64,000 nucleotides of DNA. Source: Echiichthys vipera (Eukaryota; Chordata; Actinopteri; Perciformes; Trachinidae). How positions within the stretch are numbered: the first letter of the stretch is position 1; every line of letters begins with the position of its first letter. The position numbers and the translations under genes were made by a program. The DNA lies in contig OY829667.1 in assembly GCA_963691815.1 (NCBI GenBank), forward strand, positions 15,773,992 to 15,837,991. The letters run 5' to 3'. Shown piece after piece: positions 1-12,645 of the stretch. The notes below the pieces were generated by a model. The model made no database searches. It was not told where the DNA came from and saw only the letters and a program-made list of their open reading frames with translations.

Positions 1-15
1 ATCCCTTCATCCTAC

Positions 16-151
16 TGCTGTCTCTCTCCCAGCTGGCTCTTGGCCTCTGCCCAGGTGGGCTCTTTGCCCTGGAGTTTCATGATGGCCTGCATCACTGTCT
101 CCACCAGTGCTGGGGGACAGCAAATGGGCTTGATCTTTGTCATTTTCTTTA
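16..151 (-). pseudogene. dnah2: Axonemal dynein heavy chain (DNAH2-like) exon, start of stalk / microtubule-binding region
   Basis: Read on the minus strand, this block is open for 44 codons and contains PPALVETVMQAIM followed by EPTWAEAKSQLG. That combination is characteristic of the axonemal dynein heavy chain at the end of stalk coiled-coil 1, just before the microtubule-binding domain, and is closest to my memory of DNAH2. The block is preceded by a pyrimidine-rich stretch ending in AG at 153-152 and followed by a possible GT donor at 15-14 (GTAGGA, a mediocre match). Dynein heavy chains are ciliary and flagellar motors. This exon shows no frameshift, but related blocks upstream at 9.1, 11.1, 19.0, 41.2 and 56.9 kb are damaged, so I class it as part of a decayed locus. 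The coiled-coil exons expected between here and 9.1 kb were not found. A functional last-remaining exon cannot be excluded. Confidence 0.6.
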
Positions 152-462
152 CTCCATAGAAAATGAGAAATGAGAGAAAAGAATGAATGGATGACCACAG
201 GTTCTGGTGAAAAGAAGGCCAGATACTTAGAGATTAACTAATTCTACTGTCCACTCTGTACATTTTGACCACCTCTGAAGAAGATCTCAGCTTGTGACTT
301 GCAGGGTAATCCTTGACTTTCTGAATGCTAAAGGATTCTCTTTACAAATGAGACAAAGATTAATAAGAGTTGGCTAGATGAACAGCTAAGGGAACACTTA
401 AGTTATTACAATGTATTCTGCAGGGAATCATCTATCAGTAGTTATTGAAACATTTTTACTGT
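152..462. other. No gene recognised
   Basis: Intron-like AT-rich sequence between the dynein stalk exon and the LINE fragment. I see no open frame with recognisable motifs and no repeat I can name. Confidence 0.4.
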
Positions 463-625
463 AGCACCTGGGAGTGTACATTGACATTGAACTGGATAAA
501 GATAACTGAAGCCCTCTACAAGAATGGTCAGAACAGTCTCTATTTTCTGAGGAGACTGAGGTCTGCCAGCAGACTCAACTAACTGATCCGCACAACCAGG
601 TGCATAGTGATAACCTGACTATGCC
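463..625 (+). mobile_element. LINE reverse-transcriptase fragment, degenerate (first part)
   Basis: The plus strand encodes, with shifts and stops, LGVYIDIELDW followed by LYFLRRLRS and RTTRCIV. The 'LYFLRRLRSF' block just downstream of the catalytic region is typical of teleost L2/Maui/Rex-type non-LTR retrotransposons. The copy is broken by stops and ends abruptly near 625. What looks like the rest of the same element resumes near 1120. It was therefore either internally deleted or split by another insertion. Confidence 0.65.
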
Positions 626-1119
626 AGATGGATTGATTCGCATAATTCTCATTTGCTCAACATATCAATCTGGGAACTCTCATTTGGAGATCATTTGGGA
701 AGGGGCGAAAATACTGGTTGCTGGTTGGATAAACCGTCTGTCTATCACCAACATACGGGTCAAATCAACTAATCAGATCAACAAAGCGTATGAGGTTCTA
801 ACAGCATCGAGGCAAAGCTCAGAAAGTAAACAACATGTCAGTAAAGGATATTTGCCTTCTGTGTGACGCGAATTTACTAATAAAAAGCACAATTTCAGGT
901 GCAAGGATCCAAGAGAAAAAAAAGCTAGCGAGCGACTTGCTCCATAGCTGCGCTCATCTCATCTGTGTAAGCCTCCATGTTGTTTACACTGAACAGTCGC
1001 TTCTTGTTTCGTCACACTCCACCTGAAAGCCAATGCTGATTGGTTCGGTCGCATGGCAAACTTCCCCAAATTTTCTCCGCCGCAAGTTACCAGACTGATT
1101 TTGCGAGTAAAATACAACG
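626..1119. repeat. About 495-bp segment separating two parts of a LINE
   Basis: This stretch interrupts the LINE homology between 625 and 1120. It includes a region around 1020-1110 mentioning no LINE motif on either strand. I could not find terminal inverted repeats or a clear target-site duplication, so its identity is open. A nested insertion with concurrent loss of roughly 100 bp of LINE coding sequence is the simplest reading. Confidence 0.35.
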
Positions 1120-1335
1120 GGGCTAGCATTGTGAGGGTGGAGCTGGACTCTCTGGTAGAGCTGTAGCAGAGGAGGAGGCTGTCCAAGTTACGTTTCATCT
1201 TGGACAATGTCTCCCACCCACTCCATGACATGTTGGTCAAGTCCACCAAGATGCACCACAGCACAGAGTGCCACAGGAAGTACTGCCTGTGGCCATCAAA
1301 CTGTTCAACTCCTTATAGTGTCAGGCACTCTGAGT
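1120..1335 (+). mobile_element. LINE C-terminal coding fragment, degenerate (second part)
   Basis: The plus strand gives LDSLVEL, then RRRLSKL, then LDNVSHPLHDML and, after a frame change, PQEVLPVAIKLFNS. This order matches the C-terminal end of teleost L2/Rex-like LINE ORFs. At least one frameshift separates the last two blocks. It probably belongs to the same insertion as 463-625. The AT-rich sequence to about 1660 may be its 3' untranslated tail. Confidence 0.6.
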
Positions 1336-2150
1336 CAATAGACCAGCCCCTGGATTTATTTATATCTTCAGCTGTGCAATATTGACCAGTGTGTGCAGTG
1401 CTCTGTGCTAATACTGCAGTAAAAACCATAGTTTCCATTTTCCAGCACTATTATTATTTACACTACTGTTTATAACGTAGTACAGATATTAATGTATGTA
1501 CATATTTATCTCTATTGTTTGATATTGATGCAGTATATTGTAGTTTAATGCACATATATTTTTTTTTTTTACGATAACTATTTATTAGTTCTATTTTCAA
1601 TATATTGAGTATATATACACTGTAGTAGAATGGACCTCATTGTGGAACCAGGGGACAAGTCAGCTGATCACCAGAGTCACAAGGAGTTTTCACTTGTGAT
1701 CACGTTTATCTTCATAGTAACGAATGCAATGCTCTGCAATGGTATATTCCTCTAAAGCGCTGTCACATTGTGCAAAATGCAGTCCTGTTTAAATCAAAGG
1801 TCATGGGGTCAATTTGATGTTCAACAGTATGTTTGGAATAAACTTTTGAATATTTTAGATGCAACACCAAGAGGATATCATGTTTTCATGTGCATGTCAA
1901 GGTACTATCCAAGGCTTACCTTCTACTGCTGCTCAGCCTCTCTTGTCTCCTTTACAGTGACAGACAGATGCTCATCACACTGTCTCTGAAAATCTGCCAC
2001 CTGCCTCTCGCTGACATGGCCTCTCGCTGACATGGCCTCCACCTTCTCCCATGTGTCACTGACTAAAAAGGCTACAACGCAGCTTGCTCACCTGCTCCCC
2101 TGTTTACTCAACTCAACACATTTCTCTGCAAGCAGCATGGATGGACCCTT
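1336..2150. other. No gene recognised; short 15-bp tandem duplication
   Basis: AT-rich sequence with no coding signal I recognise. A 15-bp unit beginning CTCTCGCTGACATGG is tandemly duplicated at about 2003-2037. Confidence 0.4.
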
Positions 2151-2151
2151 A

Positions 2152-2865
<714 letters not shown>

Positions 2866-3506
2866 ATAATAATAATGGAAGTAGCTTCCGGTTCGAAAAA
2901 GTACGTATTACGTACGTGAATGCGTAAGTGTCTTAACCCTGTATTCTTTTCGAATTCCAGCAGGGGGCGACTCCACTGGTTGTAAGTCAGTTTGTATAAA
3001 AGTCAATGGGAAAATCATCCTTCTTCTCACTTGATGTATAACCTCTGTAAACATTTTCCTAATGAGTTTACGATTTCAATCACTAGTTTCCAGTCTTCTT
3101 CAATACAGCATGATGACCATTTTGTAAATGATGGTCCCATTTAGAGAAAAATAGACTATAAAGCAGGGGATGCTTTAGGTTGTGGCTTGTGATTGACAGG
3201 TCACTGTGCTATAGTAGAGGTTTAGCGATACATTCATTGCCTTGTGTACATTAAAATAGCTATGAACTTGTTTTTCAATGTTGTCTGTGTTAAATCCAAA
3301 GGATTTCAACCCTCTCGCATTGTGGTTTCACAATTCACTGGAACAATGTGGTTGCCTGAAAATGTCTTGATGAACGTTCAGTTGCACCTTGCTAACAAAG
3401 CTGGGAACTTAAGGGAAACTGAGGATTTTCAACCAGCTCTGTGTTGTTGCAGCGGACAAGAGCTTCCAGCTCACTCCTCAAACTGGCAGATTCCCTCTTT
3501 AGCATT
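2866..3506 (+). repeat. Dispersed repeat family A, copy 1
   Basis: This segment is recognisably similar to the reverse complement of 51085-51690 and to parts of 28640-29440. Shared landmarks include a block on Ser-less text 'aatacagcatgatg' near 3105, 'gattgacaggtcactgtgct' near 3191, and 'gttgcaccttgctaacaaag' near 3381. Three copies in 64 kb with about 70-80 percent apparent identity indicate an interspersed element. No coding capacity or clear terminal repeats were found. A non-autonomous DNA transposon is likely but not shown. Confidence 0.7.
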
Positions 3507-3832
3507 TGGGCAGTAGCTCAGTCCATAGGTGACTCGACTGGGAACCAAAGGGTCGCTAGTTTGAGTCCCTGTGTGAACCATGTATGGAGTGTAGACTGGT
3601 GGCTGGAGAGGTGCCAGTACAGTGCTGTTGAGCAATGCACCGAAACCCCATCTGCGCAGGGTGACGATCCATTGGCAGCCCCCTCGCTCTGACATCTCTC
3701 CATTAAGTGCATGTATATAGGTCCTGTTTGTGCATGTGTGTGTATTTCGGGCCTGTGTGTGTGTATAACATGTATAATAACAGAGTGAAAATTTTCCCTT
3801 GCAGGATTTATAAAGTTATTTTTCTTCTTTAG
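3507..3832 (+). mobile_element. tRNA-derived SINE (family S1), near full length
   Basis: The left end resembles a tRNA-type RNA polymerase III promoter: GTAGCTCAG-like box A near 3512 and GTTTGAGTCCC-like box B near 3559. The body contains 'ggagaggtgccag', 'ggcagccccctcgctct' and 'atttcgggcctgtgtgtg', and the tail ends in an ATAAAGT-type sequence followed by TTCTTC. The same body and tail recur at 28018 and 51850. It inserted at the edge of repeat family A. Confidence 0.8.
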
Positions 3833-5138
<1,306 letters not shown>

Positions 5139-5953
5139 CAGGGTTCCCACACCTTTTCACGGACAAGATAATCAAATACTGCCGTTTTGTCACACAAGGT
5201 GCCAAACTCACCAGGCTTTCAACTGTAAACCTGTTGGTGGAGATATTAGATGGTCAGAGTAAGTGCTCAAGGATTAAGAGCACTCAACTCTGCAGGAGGC
5301 GGGATAGGGTGGTGGAAACACACCTTCACTCAGGAAACAGCACCGTTCATGTCCCTTGTGTCACTGTAGTTATGTTATGCACTTTTTTTTTTACCCCATC
5401 CATGATCGTTTGCCTATACCTAACCACGTAGTTTTATGTGAGTTCAAAATGTTAATTTGTTCTTTGTCTTATAGCGATCCGGGAGCGTCACACTTTTGAA
5501 ATGCAGGGCTACCCAGGGCATTGACAAGTGATGCCAAGGGTCCTGACAAAACGGCAGTATGTGACAAAGTAGGGCAAATGTATTGAAAGTACATTACCTG
5601 TTAGATTTTTATTGCACAGCTTGCCCTCTGGGACATATATCATATCAGCTTTATTTAATAACATTTTCAGCTAGCTGGATACATGGATGGTGACGGAATG
5701 CAGAAGGAAAGTGACGAAACCTACGTGATGGTAAACAAAACGCTACGCATTGGCGCATATTAGAGCTATGTTAAATCAACAGCTACAGAGAGTACTAATT
5801 CAGTTATGTCATGTTACATTATGTGGAAGGTTATCCACAGAAAATTGCTGTAACAATTAATTTCATTAGTCACGACAAAATTCCAGGCCTGGAAAATGGA
5901 ATTTTCTGGAATTCAATGACTCTTCCTGACTTTCCATGACTTTTAGAACTCTG
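5139..5953. mobile_element. Non-autonomous DNA transposon with CAGGGTTC-type ends (hAT-like)
   Basis: The left end reads CAGGGTTCCCACACC and the right end is the inverted, diverged form (GAACTCTG, i.e. CAGAGTTC on the other strand), giving an element of about 815 bp. Near the right end it has the phrase 'ttccaggcctggaaaatgg' and 'ctttccatgactttt', which I know as a common teleost repeat. Short CAGNGTTC ends are typical of hAT elements. No convincing 8-bp target duplication is visible, and there is no transposase frame. Confidence 0.55.
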
Positions 5954-6335
5954 TATTTAGGATACTCAATAAAAAAGCACTAATATGGTAAATTAGAGTA
6001 TGTGAGTCAGTGAGTTTAGCTGGTGTAGGAGGACTCTCTGAGCTCTGACAATGTGATATGGATACTTCCAGCAGCTAATGGTCAGAGGGCCAGGATGCCA
6101 TGTCACCCAGAGAATAGTGATTAGCTCCGGGTAATGGTGCCTGCCAGTCCAATTAGTGGCATTATGTGTGACCAGTACCCTATGCCACTAATTACAACCG
6201 GGCCCAGAGTTTGTGAGTGATCAGAAACAGACAGCGGGAAAGAGGTGTTCTGTGAGAAAGAAAGTGAGTGTACGCATGCTGTGTGAGTGTGACACGAGAG
6301 AGAGAGAGAATGAAGAATTCAAAATGTGTGCATGA
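5954..6335. other. No gene; conserved-looking non-coding block
   Basis: The part 6060-6200 is less AT-rich than its surroundings and contains several TAATTA/ATTA-type homeodomain-like words. That is only suggestive of a regulatory element. Confidence 0.25.
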
Positions 6336-6340
6336 GTGTG

Positions 6341-6383
<43 letters not shown>
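6336..6383 (+). repeat. (TG)n microsatellite
   Basis: About 48 bp of TG repeats with one CG interruption. Confidence 0.95.
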
Positions 6384-6385
<2 letters not shown>

Positions 6386-6689
6386 GCAGCTGACCCTCTG
6401 CCACAGCATCCACCCTGTCATTTCCAATTACAGCAAGCCTCAGGTCCTTGCTACAGCATCACCCAGCTTAGCAGACCTCATTTGCTTGACACCGAGCGTC
6501 AATCAGCCATTAACACCATGATTCATGGTGAGACGCGACCCACTGTCCTCAATGTAATATTAAGGAGCTGCTGAGAGGAACTGCAGGGGCATAGTTACAT
6601 GTATCTGAGGGATGTAAGACCGCAAGTGTATTTCCAATGAATTATTATTTTTATTAGGACTTCTGTACGGTTGTGATGTCACTAATATA
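6384..6689. other. No gene recognised
   Basis: Non-coding sequence; 6390-6535 is GC-richer than its neighbours. No exon supported. Confidence 0.35.
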
Positions 6690-6935
6690 CTATATGTAGG
6701 TAGAAAGAGAGGCTACAGTGCTGTTACAGTCATTCAACGGCAGTGACGGGGCAGAGATGCTGAGAGTGCAGATGTAGAAGACCCAGAAACTCTGACCAAT
6801 CAGAGCAGGCAGGTCTTTTTCAGGAGGGTCTGAACACTGGTACGTTCAGAGTTTTTTTTAACATTAAAGCATGTAAACATGTTTTAGTAGTAGAAAGAAC
6901 TGGAAAATTAGCACAATATGGGACCTTTATGGTAC
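6690..6935 (+). repeat. Fragment of a common teleost dispersed repeat
   Basis: Contains 'gaccaatcagagcaggcagg' near 6794, then 'attaaagcatgtaaacatg' near 6863 and 'agcacaatatgggaccttta' near 6910. I recognise this series of phrases from repeats found throughout fish genomes. Class and ends could not be fixed from one copy. Confidence 0.5.
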
Positions 6936-9133
6936 AATCCTCCAAATGTTCCAAGTCACGCACAAAGGGAACAATGGAAGTTGAAATATACAGTAGTTTG
7001 TAGAATTAGATTTTATAAACCACTGTTTCCACTTAAAAACAGTTGCTATGTTTTGTGCAGCACTGAAAACTATCATGTTGCAGTGCCTGTTGAGGTTTAC
7101 CCAATTACACAGAAAAAAGAGCTTTACATGAAAGCTTATTCCCTTCAGTTTGGCATGTCTGAATAAAAAATTACTACCATTACTATCATTACAAATCAAT
7201 AAAAGCAACCCTTATCTGCCGAAAGAACAACTTTGGTTTGGTTTATTCACATGTAAATAGATTTCACTTAATCACCAGTACTGGTGAGTCATAGTCTACA
7301 GTGCGAACACATACAGACACACAACCACACTAACAATGCCAATCTTTTACTTGAATTGTCTTCTCTTGGTGTCATTTTTAAAAGAAATCCTCTAGGAAAA
7401 CGTGATCAACTTTTGAATATACACACATTTCAATATACAACTTTTAAAACTGACTATTTGTATAATCTAAACAATTACAGTACAGTAGTTTCAGCAACCT
7501 CTGGGCAGTTTTTTTTCTCTTTTTGCAACTAACAGAGAAAAAACTGCTGAGAGGTGTTTGAGTGTGTGCTATTGTGGGCTGTTTTTTTTTTTTTACTCTT
7601 ATTTACTAGCGGAGTTGTTGTGAGTTTTACTGGATAAAAGTGCCCCACAATTGATCAGAAACATACAATACCTGCATGTAAGCCCTTGTTGTTAGAGCAA
7701 CAATTCACATACAGGCGCACAGGGAAGCTGAAGTGCCATTGAGTGCAGAGGCTCTTCAGGCCGGAAGCACTGAAATGTGATTCATACTGTTCCCCTTTTC
7801 ATAAACCTGTGTGTCAACGGCTTGGAAGTTGGTGTAGGTGCACATTGAGTACCTAGCCAAACACATTAGCAGATGAAATTTTCTGCTCTAATTATGGTTG
7901 TACAGGCAGGGCTGTTCATCTGTGTTAATGTACTCATTGTGGGCTACAGGTCAGAACAGTGTGAAACAAGAGAGAACAGGATACTCAAAGAGATGAGAAG
8001 ATAAGAGAGGTGCGGAGAAGGCAGGGAAATATTGTGTACCCGCCAGTCCCGTTTTTCTTTTTTTCTTTCTTTTCTTTCCAAGTGTTCCTTAATCATTAAA
8101 AAAACCCTAATGGAAATGTCGTCTACAGACGGAATACAGGGAGGCACTTGTGCTGTTAATTTAATTTTGTGAGAGGTTGTTGCATCATGATCCTTTTGCA
8201 AGATTCACAATATGTTTCTATGCTATGTGATTTATGCATTCAATGCATTTGTAATTTAGCCGATAAACCCACAGCATTACAGTTAGACTTAATCTTACTT
8301 TTGTGCAAGAGGCTTCATAGTGTCCTTCCAAAGTTGTAAATCCCATCTTTACAGCACTATATGACGTTTGGCAGCGAAACAATATGAAACATCAGCTACT
8401 ATAGCCATTAGTATAAATAAACTGACAGCACTGAGTCATCACTCGTGACTAAACCAAATTTTTAAGTGCAGCTGTTGGGTGAAAAGAACAGTATTTTGGT
8501 TATTCTGTAAAAGCTGTCCAAATCCCCTGCCAGAACAGATCAATAGGCCTGTAGACAATTTATTTCTAATACAAAATATTATCGGAAACCATGTGGATAT
8601 AGACAGAGAAAGCCCATCAAATATACACAACACCTCACCCACCTTGATGCTTCCTCCTACACAGATTTTGGAGTTCTTATACTCCACCTGATTTCCTTCT
8701 TTGCTCCAGATGTAATTTCTACAGTAATAAATACGTGGCTTGCAAACGCATTACAGTGCATTACCGTTCTTAGGTATATGTACTGGACAAACAGTGAATG
8801 AGGATAGTCTGCTAAGGATGACACGTCTGTGTGGAATCCCCTTAGAACCAGCACGACTCACAGATATGGCCATTTAATTAACAACTGTTCAGTGCAAAAT
8901 TTTCTCAATTCTCACAATGAATTTTCAGACATAAAGTGGATGCAGCAGTTGTTAATCGGTCTAAATTTTTCTTCACCTGAAAATGAATTTTAAGAGGTTT
9001 AAGGGTGCATAATGGGAACGTGATGCACCATCGAAAGGTGTTGCACCCCAATGGCTCCCTTTGGCGACAGGCCTAATACCAGCTGATACAGGACACAGTG
9101 TGCCGCAACAAAACAATGTCAGAATCTACCTAC
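6936..9133. other. No gene recognised; one inverted repeat
   Basis: Intron-like, AT-rich DNA. A 14-bp hairpin-forming inverted repeat lies at 7505-7547. A splice-flanked open stretch at about 8643-8688 (minus) gives EYKNSKICVGGSIK but matches no dynein or other motif I know. Dynein exons for the rest of AAA4 and stalk coiled-coil 1 were expected here and were not found. Confidence 0.4.
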
Positions 9134-9187
9134 CTGGAGCTCTCCCGTTGGGCTCTGACAGAGGACTATGAACATGTTGATCCAGAG
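9134..9187 (-). pseudogene. dnah2: Dynein heavy chain AAA4 core exon remnant (DNAH2-like)
   Basis: The minus strand reads NMFIVLCQSPTGELQ and then a good donor (CAG/GTAGGT at 9134/9133). Dynein AAA4 modules carry a 'HIVLC-SP-G' strand at this point, so the register and the distance from the P-loop block at 11.1 kb fit. No AG acceptor lies close upstream of the homologous codons except one that would leave a 32-base exon, and a TGA stop occurs a few codons upstream. The exon start therefore looks eroded. It sits in correct order between the AAA4 P-loop block (11126-11224) and the stalk exon (16-151). Confidence 0.5.
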
Positions 9188-9834
9188 TCCACATGTCAGA
9201 CGGAGAGATCAATGCACACAGAGAGGTAGAAAGACAGCAGAAGCAAGCTATACAAATTATTATTAATACATTTTTCTAAATGATCTCCTCTAAGACTTGC
9301 TCTAGTAAGCCATGAAGTGAAACTGAACCCAGGCTGTATGCTTCTGATGGACCTAGCTGTAAAAAGATACAGCATCATCAGTGTATACAATTAAGCTGTG
9401 TAACATTTTGGCCATGAATCAAAACTCGTCTTAACATATAACAATTCAACTCTTGTATATATTTGTATTTGTACTCTCTGGCCTGCATAAGTCACAATAA
9501 TAGTGTTGTTGCCAAGTGACAACCACACTGTTTGACTCAACAACTGTAAGGATTCGGATGTATTCAAGCGCCAATGATTTGTAGAGTTTAACTCTTGAAG
9601 TGTCAGTTTAAAGCCATGTCAGCTTCAACTTCAGGGCTAAATGACCCAAATTCAACTGAGGCAAAAACTGAGAATATGAGAAAATCAAAAGTCTTGGATG
9701 AATACACCTTTCAGTTATCACAGAATTACTACCATGGAATTCTGTAGGAGCCAAAATGAAATATTGTGTCACAGGTAGTACCATGTACCTTTCAACCTAC
9801 ATCGCCATTGATTCTCGTCACTTTACAGAAATCC
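9188..9834. other. No gene recognised
   Basis: AT-rich non-coding sequence. No recognisable repeat boundary. Confidence 0.35.
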
Positions 9835-10013
9835 AACTTTGTGTTGTGTGAATGTTTGTCTGTCTCTGTGCGTCTCTATGTGCCCTGCAATAGACTGGCG
9901 TCCTGTCCAGGGTGTACCCCGCCTCACGCCCGATGTCAGCTGGGATCGGCTCCAGCAACCCCCCGCGACCCCGACCTCGGGATAAGCGGTTGAAGATGAA
10001 TGAATGAATGAAA
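9835..10013 (+). mobile_element. 3' end of an L2-type retroelement
   Basis: Contains the series 'ctggcgtcctgtccagggtg', 'taccccgcctcacgcccg', 'gggatcggctccagc' and 'gataagcggttgaa', ending in a short (GAAT)n tail. This is a very common 3' terminus in vertebrate, especially fish, L2-like LINEs and SINEs that share their tail. Only the 3' end is present, consistent with 5' truncation at insertion. Confidence 0.75.
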
Positions 10014-11125
10014 ATAGATATAAAGACAAGACTGTGTTGTGATATCTGTAGGCAAAGACTGAAACATGACCTTCTGAAATGCAGCTGACTGAAGAGGAAC
10101 TAAAGTACAAAAGCAGAGGTGATTCAATTAAAATGGTAATTAGGGTCATTAAGGCAGGGGCCAAACTTCTTTATCCTTTTTTTCTCAGAATAACTGAGGA
10201 AGTCACCAAATACAAATTGTGTCCCATGTCAACTGAGCAGGGGTTTCATGGATCTTTCAGGTTGGAGAATATATTTGTGGGTTCTGGACAGCCTGAACCT
10301 TGAACCAGCTGGGAATACTCGACTGTTGTATGACAACTTAGTTTAGTTCTCTGTTGTTAATATGAACAAGAGTTTGAAAGCAAAGCCACGTGCTGCTGTA
10401 TAGCAGGACTATGCTCTGTCAACCTTACCTGGATAAATCAATTTGAAGGAAAGCAGAAAGCTTGATTATCTCCCAGAGATGAATAAATACAAATTACCTC
10501 TGCAATCACATGGTAAATGCCACTTTGTTGATATTGGAGTCTTGAACAAAGATGCAGTTAGAAGGGAGTTACTTTTAGCAGGGGACCAAATATGAGATGA
10601 CAGCAAATAACTGTGACAAATGGCGTCTGTGAAAGTGTTCCATTTAGTGGAGATCAGCAACATAAGGGCGGCAGTCTGAGACAATTAATATTTAATGTTC
10701 AGACAGTCACAGCAATATAATTCACTGCAATTATGTGCAAATGAACTTCTCTTACTCAATCTGAGGCACAACAATCTTTATCCCTCTGCTATATAGTGAT
10801 GGTGATAATTCCACTCAGTTTTCAGGGAACTATTGCAGTACTCTACGTAGTGAAGAGACAACAGCATAAGGAATGTATCAGCGGAGCCGTGGTCTGCAGA
10901 AGAAGACTGATGGTAGCTATATGAGCCCACGGTTCGATCTAATCTGCTTTCATTTCCGTCTTTTGTTCCAGTTTTCCTTGTTTTAATTTCTTAGAGGTTG
11001 GGGTGATTTCCTGAGTAGAAGGCATCAGATAGAGCAATGTTCTTTCTCAAACATCACTGGATGTGCAACACTGATATAGTAGTGCCTGTGTGTATGGGTG
11101 TGTGTGTGTGTGTGGGTAATCTCAC
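10014..11125. other. No gene recognised; possible missing AAA4 exon
   Basis: Intron-like. On the minus strand near 10501-10560 a frame reads CIFVQDSNINKVAF before a GTAATT donor. Its position fits the AAA4 segment after the P-loop, but the match to dynein is too weak to annotate as an exon. Small TG run at 11095-11115. Confidence 0.35.
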
Positions 11126-11224
11126 CTTGTTTGAACTCCTGCTTTCCGTACCGCTTGGTGACTTCCACGTGGAATACCTGGTGCTCAGATAGGTGGTGTT
11201 CTTAGACAGGCTCTGTCTGCCCGA
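11126..11224 (-). pseudogene. dnah2: Dynein heavy chain AAA4 P-loop exon with frameshift (DNAH2-like)
   Basis: A 99-bp minus-strand block is bounded by an excellent acceptor (TTTTCTCCTCAG) and donor (AAG/GTGAGA). The first frame reads SGRQSLSKNTTYL, the end of a dynein AAA4 Walker A (the axonemal GSGRQS form). The second half, in another frame, reads HQVFHVEVTKRYGKQEFKQ, the strand and helix that follow the P-loop. The two halves are needed together to match the family. About four bases appear to be missing near 11185, so no single frame spans the exon. This is the clearest sign that the locus no longer encodes a working dynein. A sequencing indel is the alternative. Confidence 0.7.
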
Positions 11225-12529
11225 CTGAGGAGAAAACACACACAAACACAATGATAATGTAGAGTAAGACTCTCATTATTGCCAATTATACCATGGTCCG
11301 GGCGAATACTTAATTCTAATTGGCTGCAGGGTGTCCATTAAAACGGGATACAGGACACATACTAAGTAGTTAGGGTGAAACTGACTAATGAAACTAATGC
11401 TAAATCAAATGAAAAAGAATGCAAATACTCTTATTTCCAACACTGACTCTAAACCCAGTGCCTCATCCTTTGAACACCACAGGATGGCGACTGTAACACA
11501 TAAGCTGCAAGAATGAAGTTATACTGTCCCTCACTTTGTATCACAGCATTCCTCTCACATCCCATTTGCTGTTCAACTCGTTACTTCCGGCTGCAGCAGA
11601 CAGCACACATCATTCTTCATGAAAATCTAGATATTGATTTAGGGGCAATGACATAGCTGGATAGCTAGCTTATCTTGTTGTTAAACATGCTGTCAAATTA
11701 TATTTACAGTTTGTCAACCGTACAACAATGTTATTGACTTTGAATCTTGCTAGCATACTGTTGGCCTTAACTTTCGGGCTATTAGCTGGGATTAAAAGCT
11801 TAGCGGATAGGAAATATCTCCTGTTGCCAATTTTTATCTAAAGTCCATCCTTTTTACTGGAGCAGTGAACCATTTCCATTACATAAGAACCCACGGGTTG
11901 GGAATGATTGTTCCAGGTATTAGTCAAACCCTCAGGAGCTACCAGGGTAGTCTGTTCAACATAATAGGCTAACTGAAATAATAAAAGAAAAATCTGAATC
12001 TCTTAATGAAACACTGAAAATATAAATGTATGGTCTTCAAAGAGTTTTTTTTTGGCAATTGACCATGACCATGACCATGACCACCAACGATGTACAGGTA
12101 TATCTATATTTGGAATGAATGGACTTGACCCCTCCATCGTACATTAATTCCTCATTTGGGCACCACATTACACTGAAGGGGTTATAATGACCAGTGGACG
12201 CTATATTATCCTTAACTGCATGTCGACTAAAATATGAATAATTTGACAAAAAATATTGCTTTAAAAAATATTTTATGGATTTAAAAATGGTCCTCCAGAA
12301 TCTATGATCAGAACTGTGTCCATAATAATGGTCTGTTATTCACAGCAGTAGTCTACTATAGACCCAGTCAGAATTGAAGTGTTTACAATAATCTTAGGTA
12401 GAAGGTTGGAGACCTAATCAACCTGTTGGGCCACTGACAAAGAAAATCCCACCACCCAAAACTAGCAGTTTGTACGACTGAAGACGGGATGCCGCTGTCC
12501 TAAAAGCTTGATTTGGTCATCATTCATGT
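11225..12529. other. No gene recognised
   Basis: Non-coding. A phrase near 11300-11345 ('ctaattggctgcagggtgtc') suggests another fish repeat of unclear limits. An imperfect four-copy CATGAC tandem lies at 12061-12083. Confidence 0.35.
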
Positions 12530-12645
12530 TCACACACCCATGCGCAGCACAGGGAGCAGGGTTCAGTGTCTTGTCCGAAGACACTTCGACAAACCACCGA
12601 TCTTCTGAATTGAGGACGACTCGCTGAGCCACAGCTGCCACTGAA
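12530..12645 (-). mobile_element. tRNA-derived SINE (family S3) fragment
   Basis: On the minus strand it begins with a tRNA-like head (GCTGTGGCTCAGCGAGTCG, box A position) and runs through a degraded box B (GGTGGTTTGTCG) to 'gaagtgtcttcggacaag' and 'acactgaaccctgctccc'. The same body occurs at 44655-44785 (minus) and 18120-18330 (plus). It is a widespread teleost SINE. Confidence 0.7.

Noticed and set aside
959..1264. 101-codon minus-strand frame
   Set aside because: It is antisense to the LINE C-terminal coding remnant.
3507..3590. Genuine tRNA gene
   Set aside because: Box A and B are present, but the sequence continues into a SINE body repeated elsewhere and does not fold as a complete tRNA by eye.
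8643..8688. Minus-strand stretch EYKNSKICVGGSIK with splice-like flanks
   Set aside because: Position would suit a dynein AAA4 exon, but no residue pattern of that region is present.
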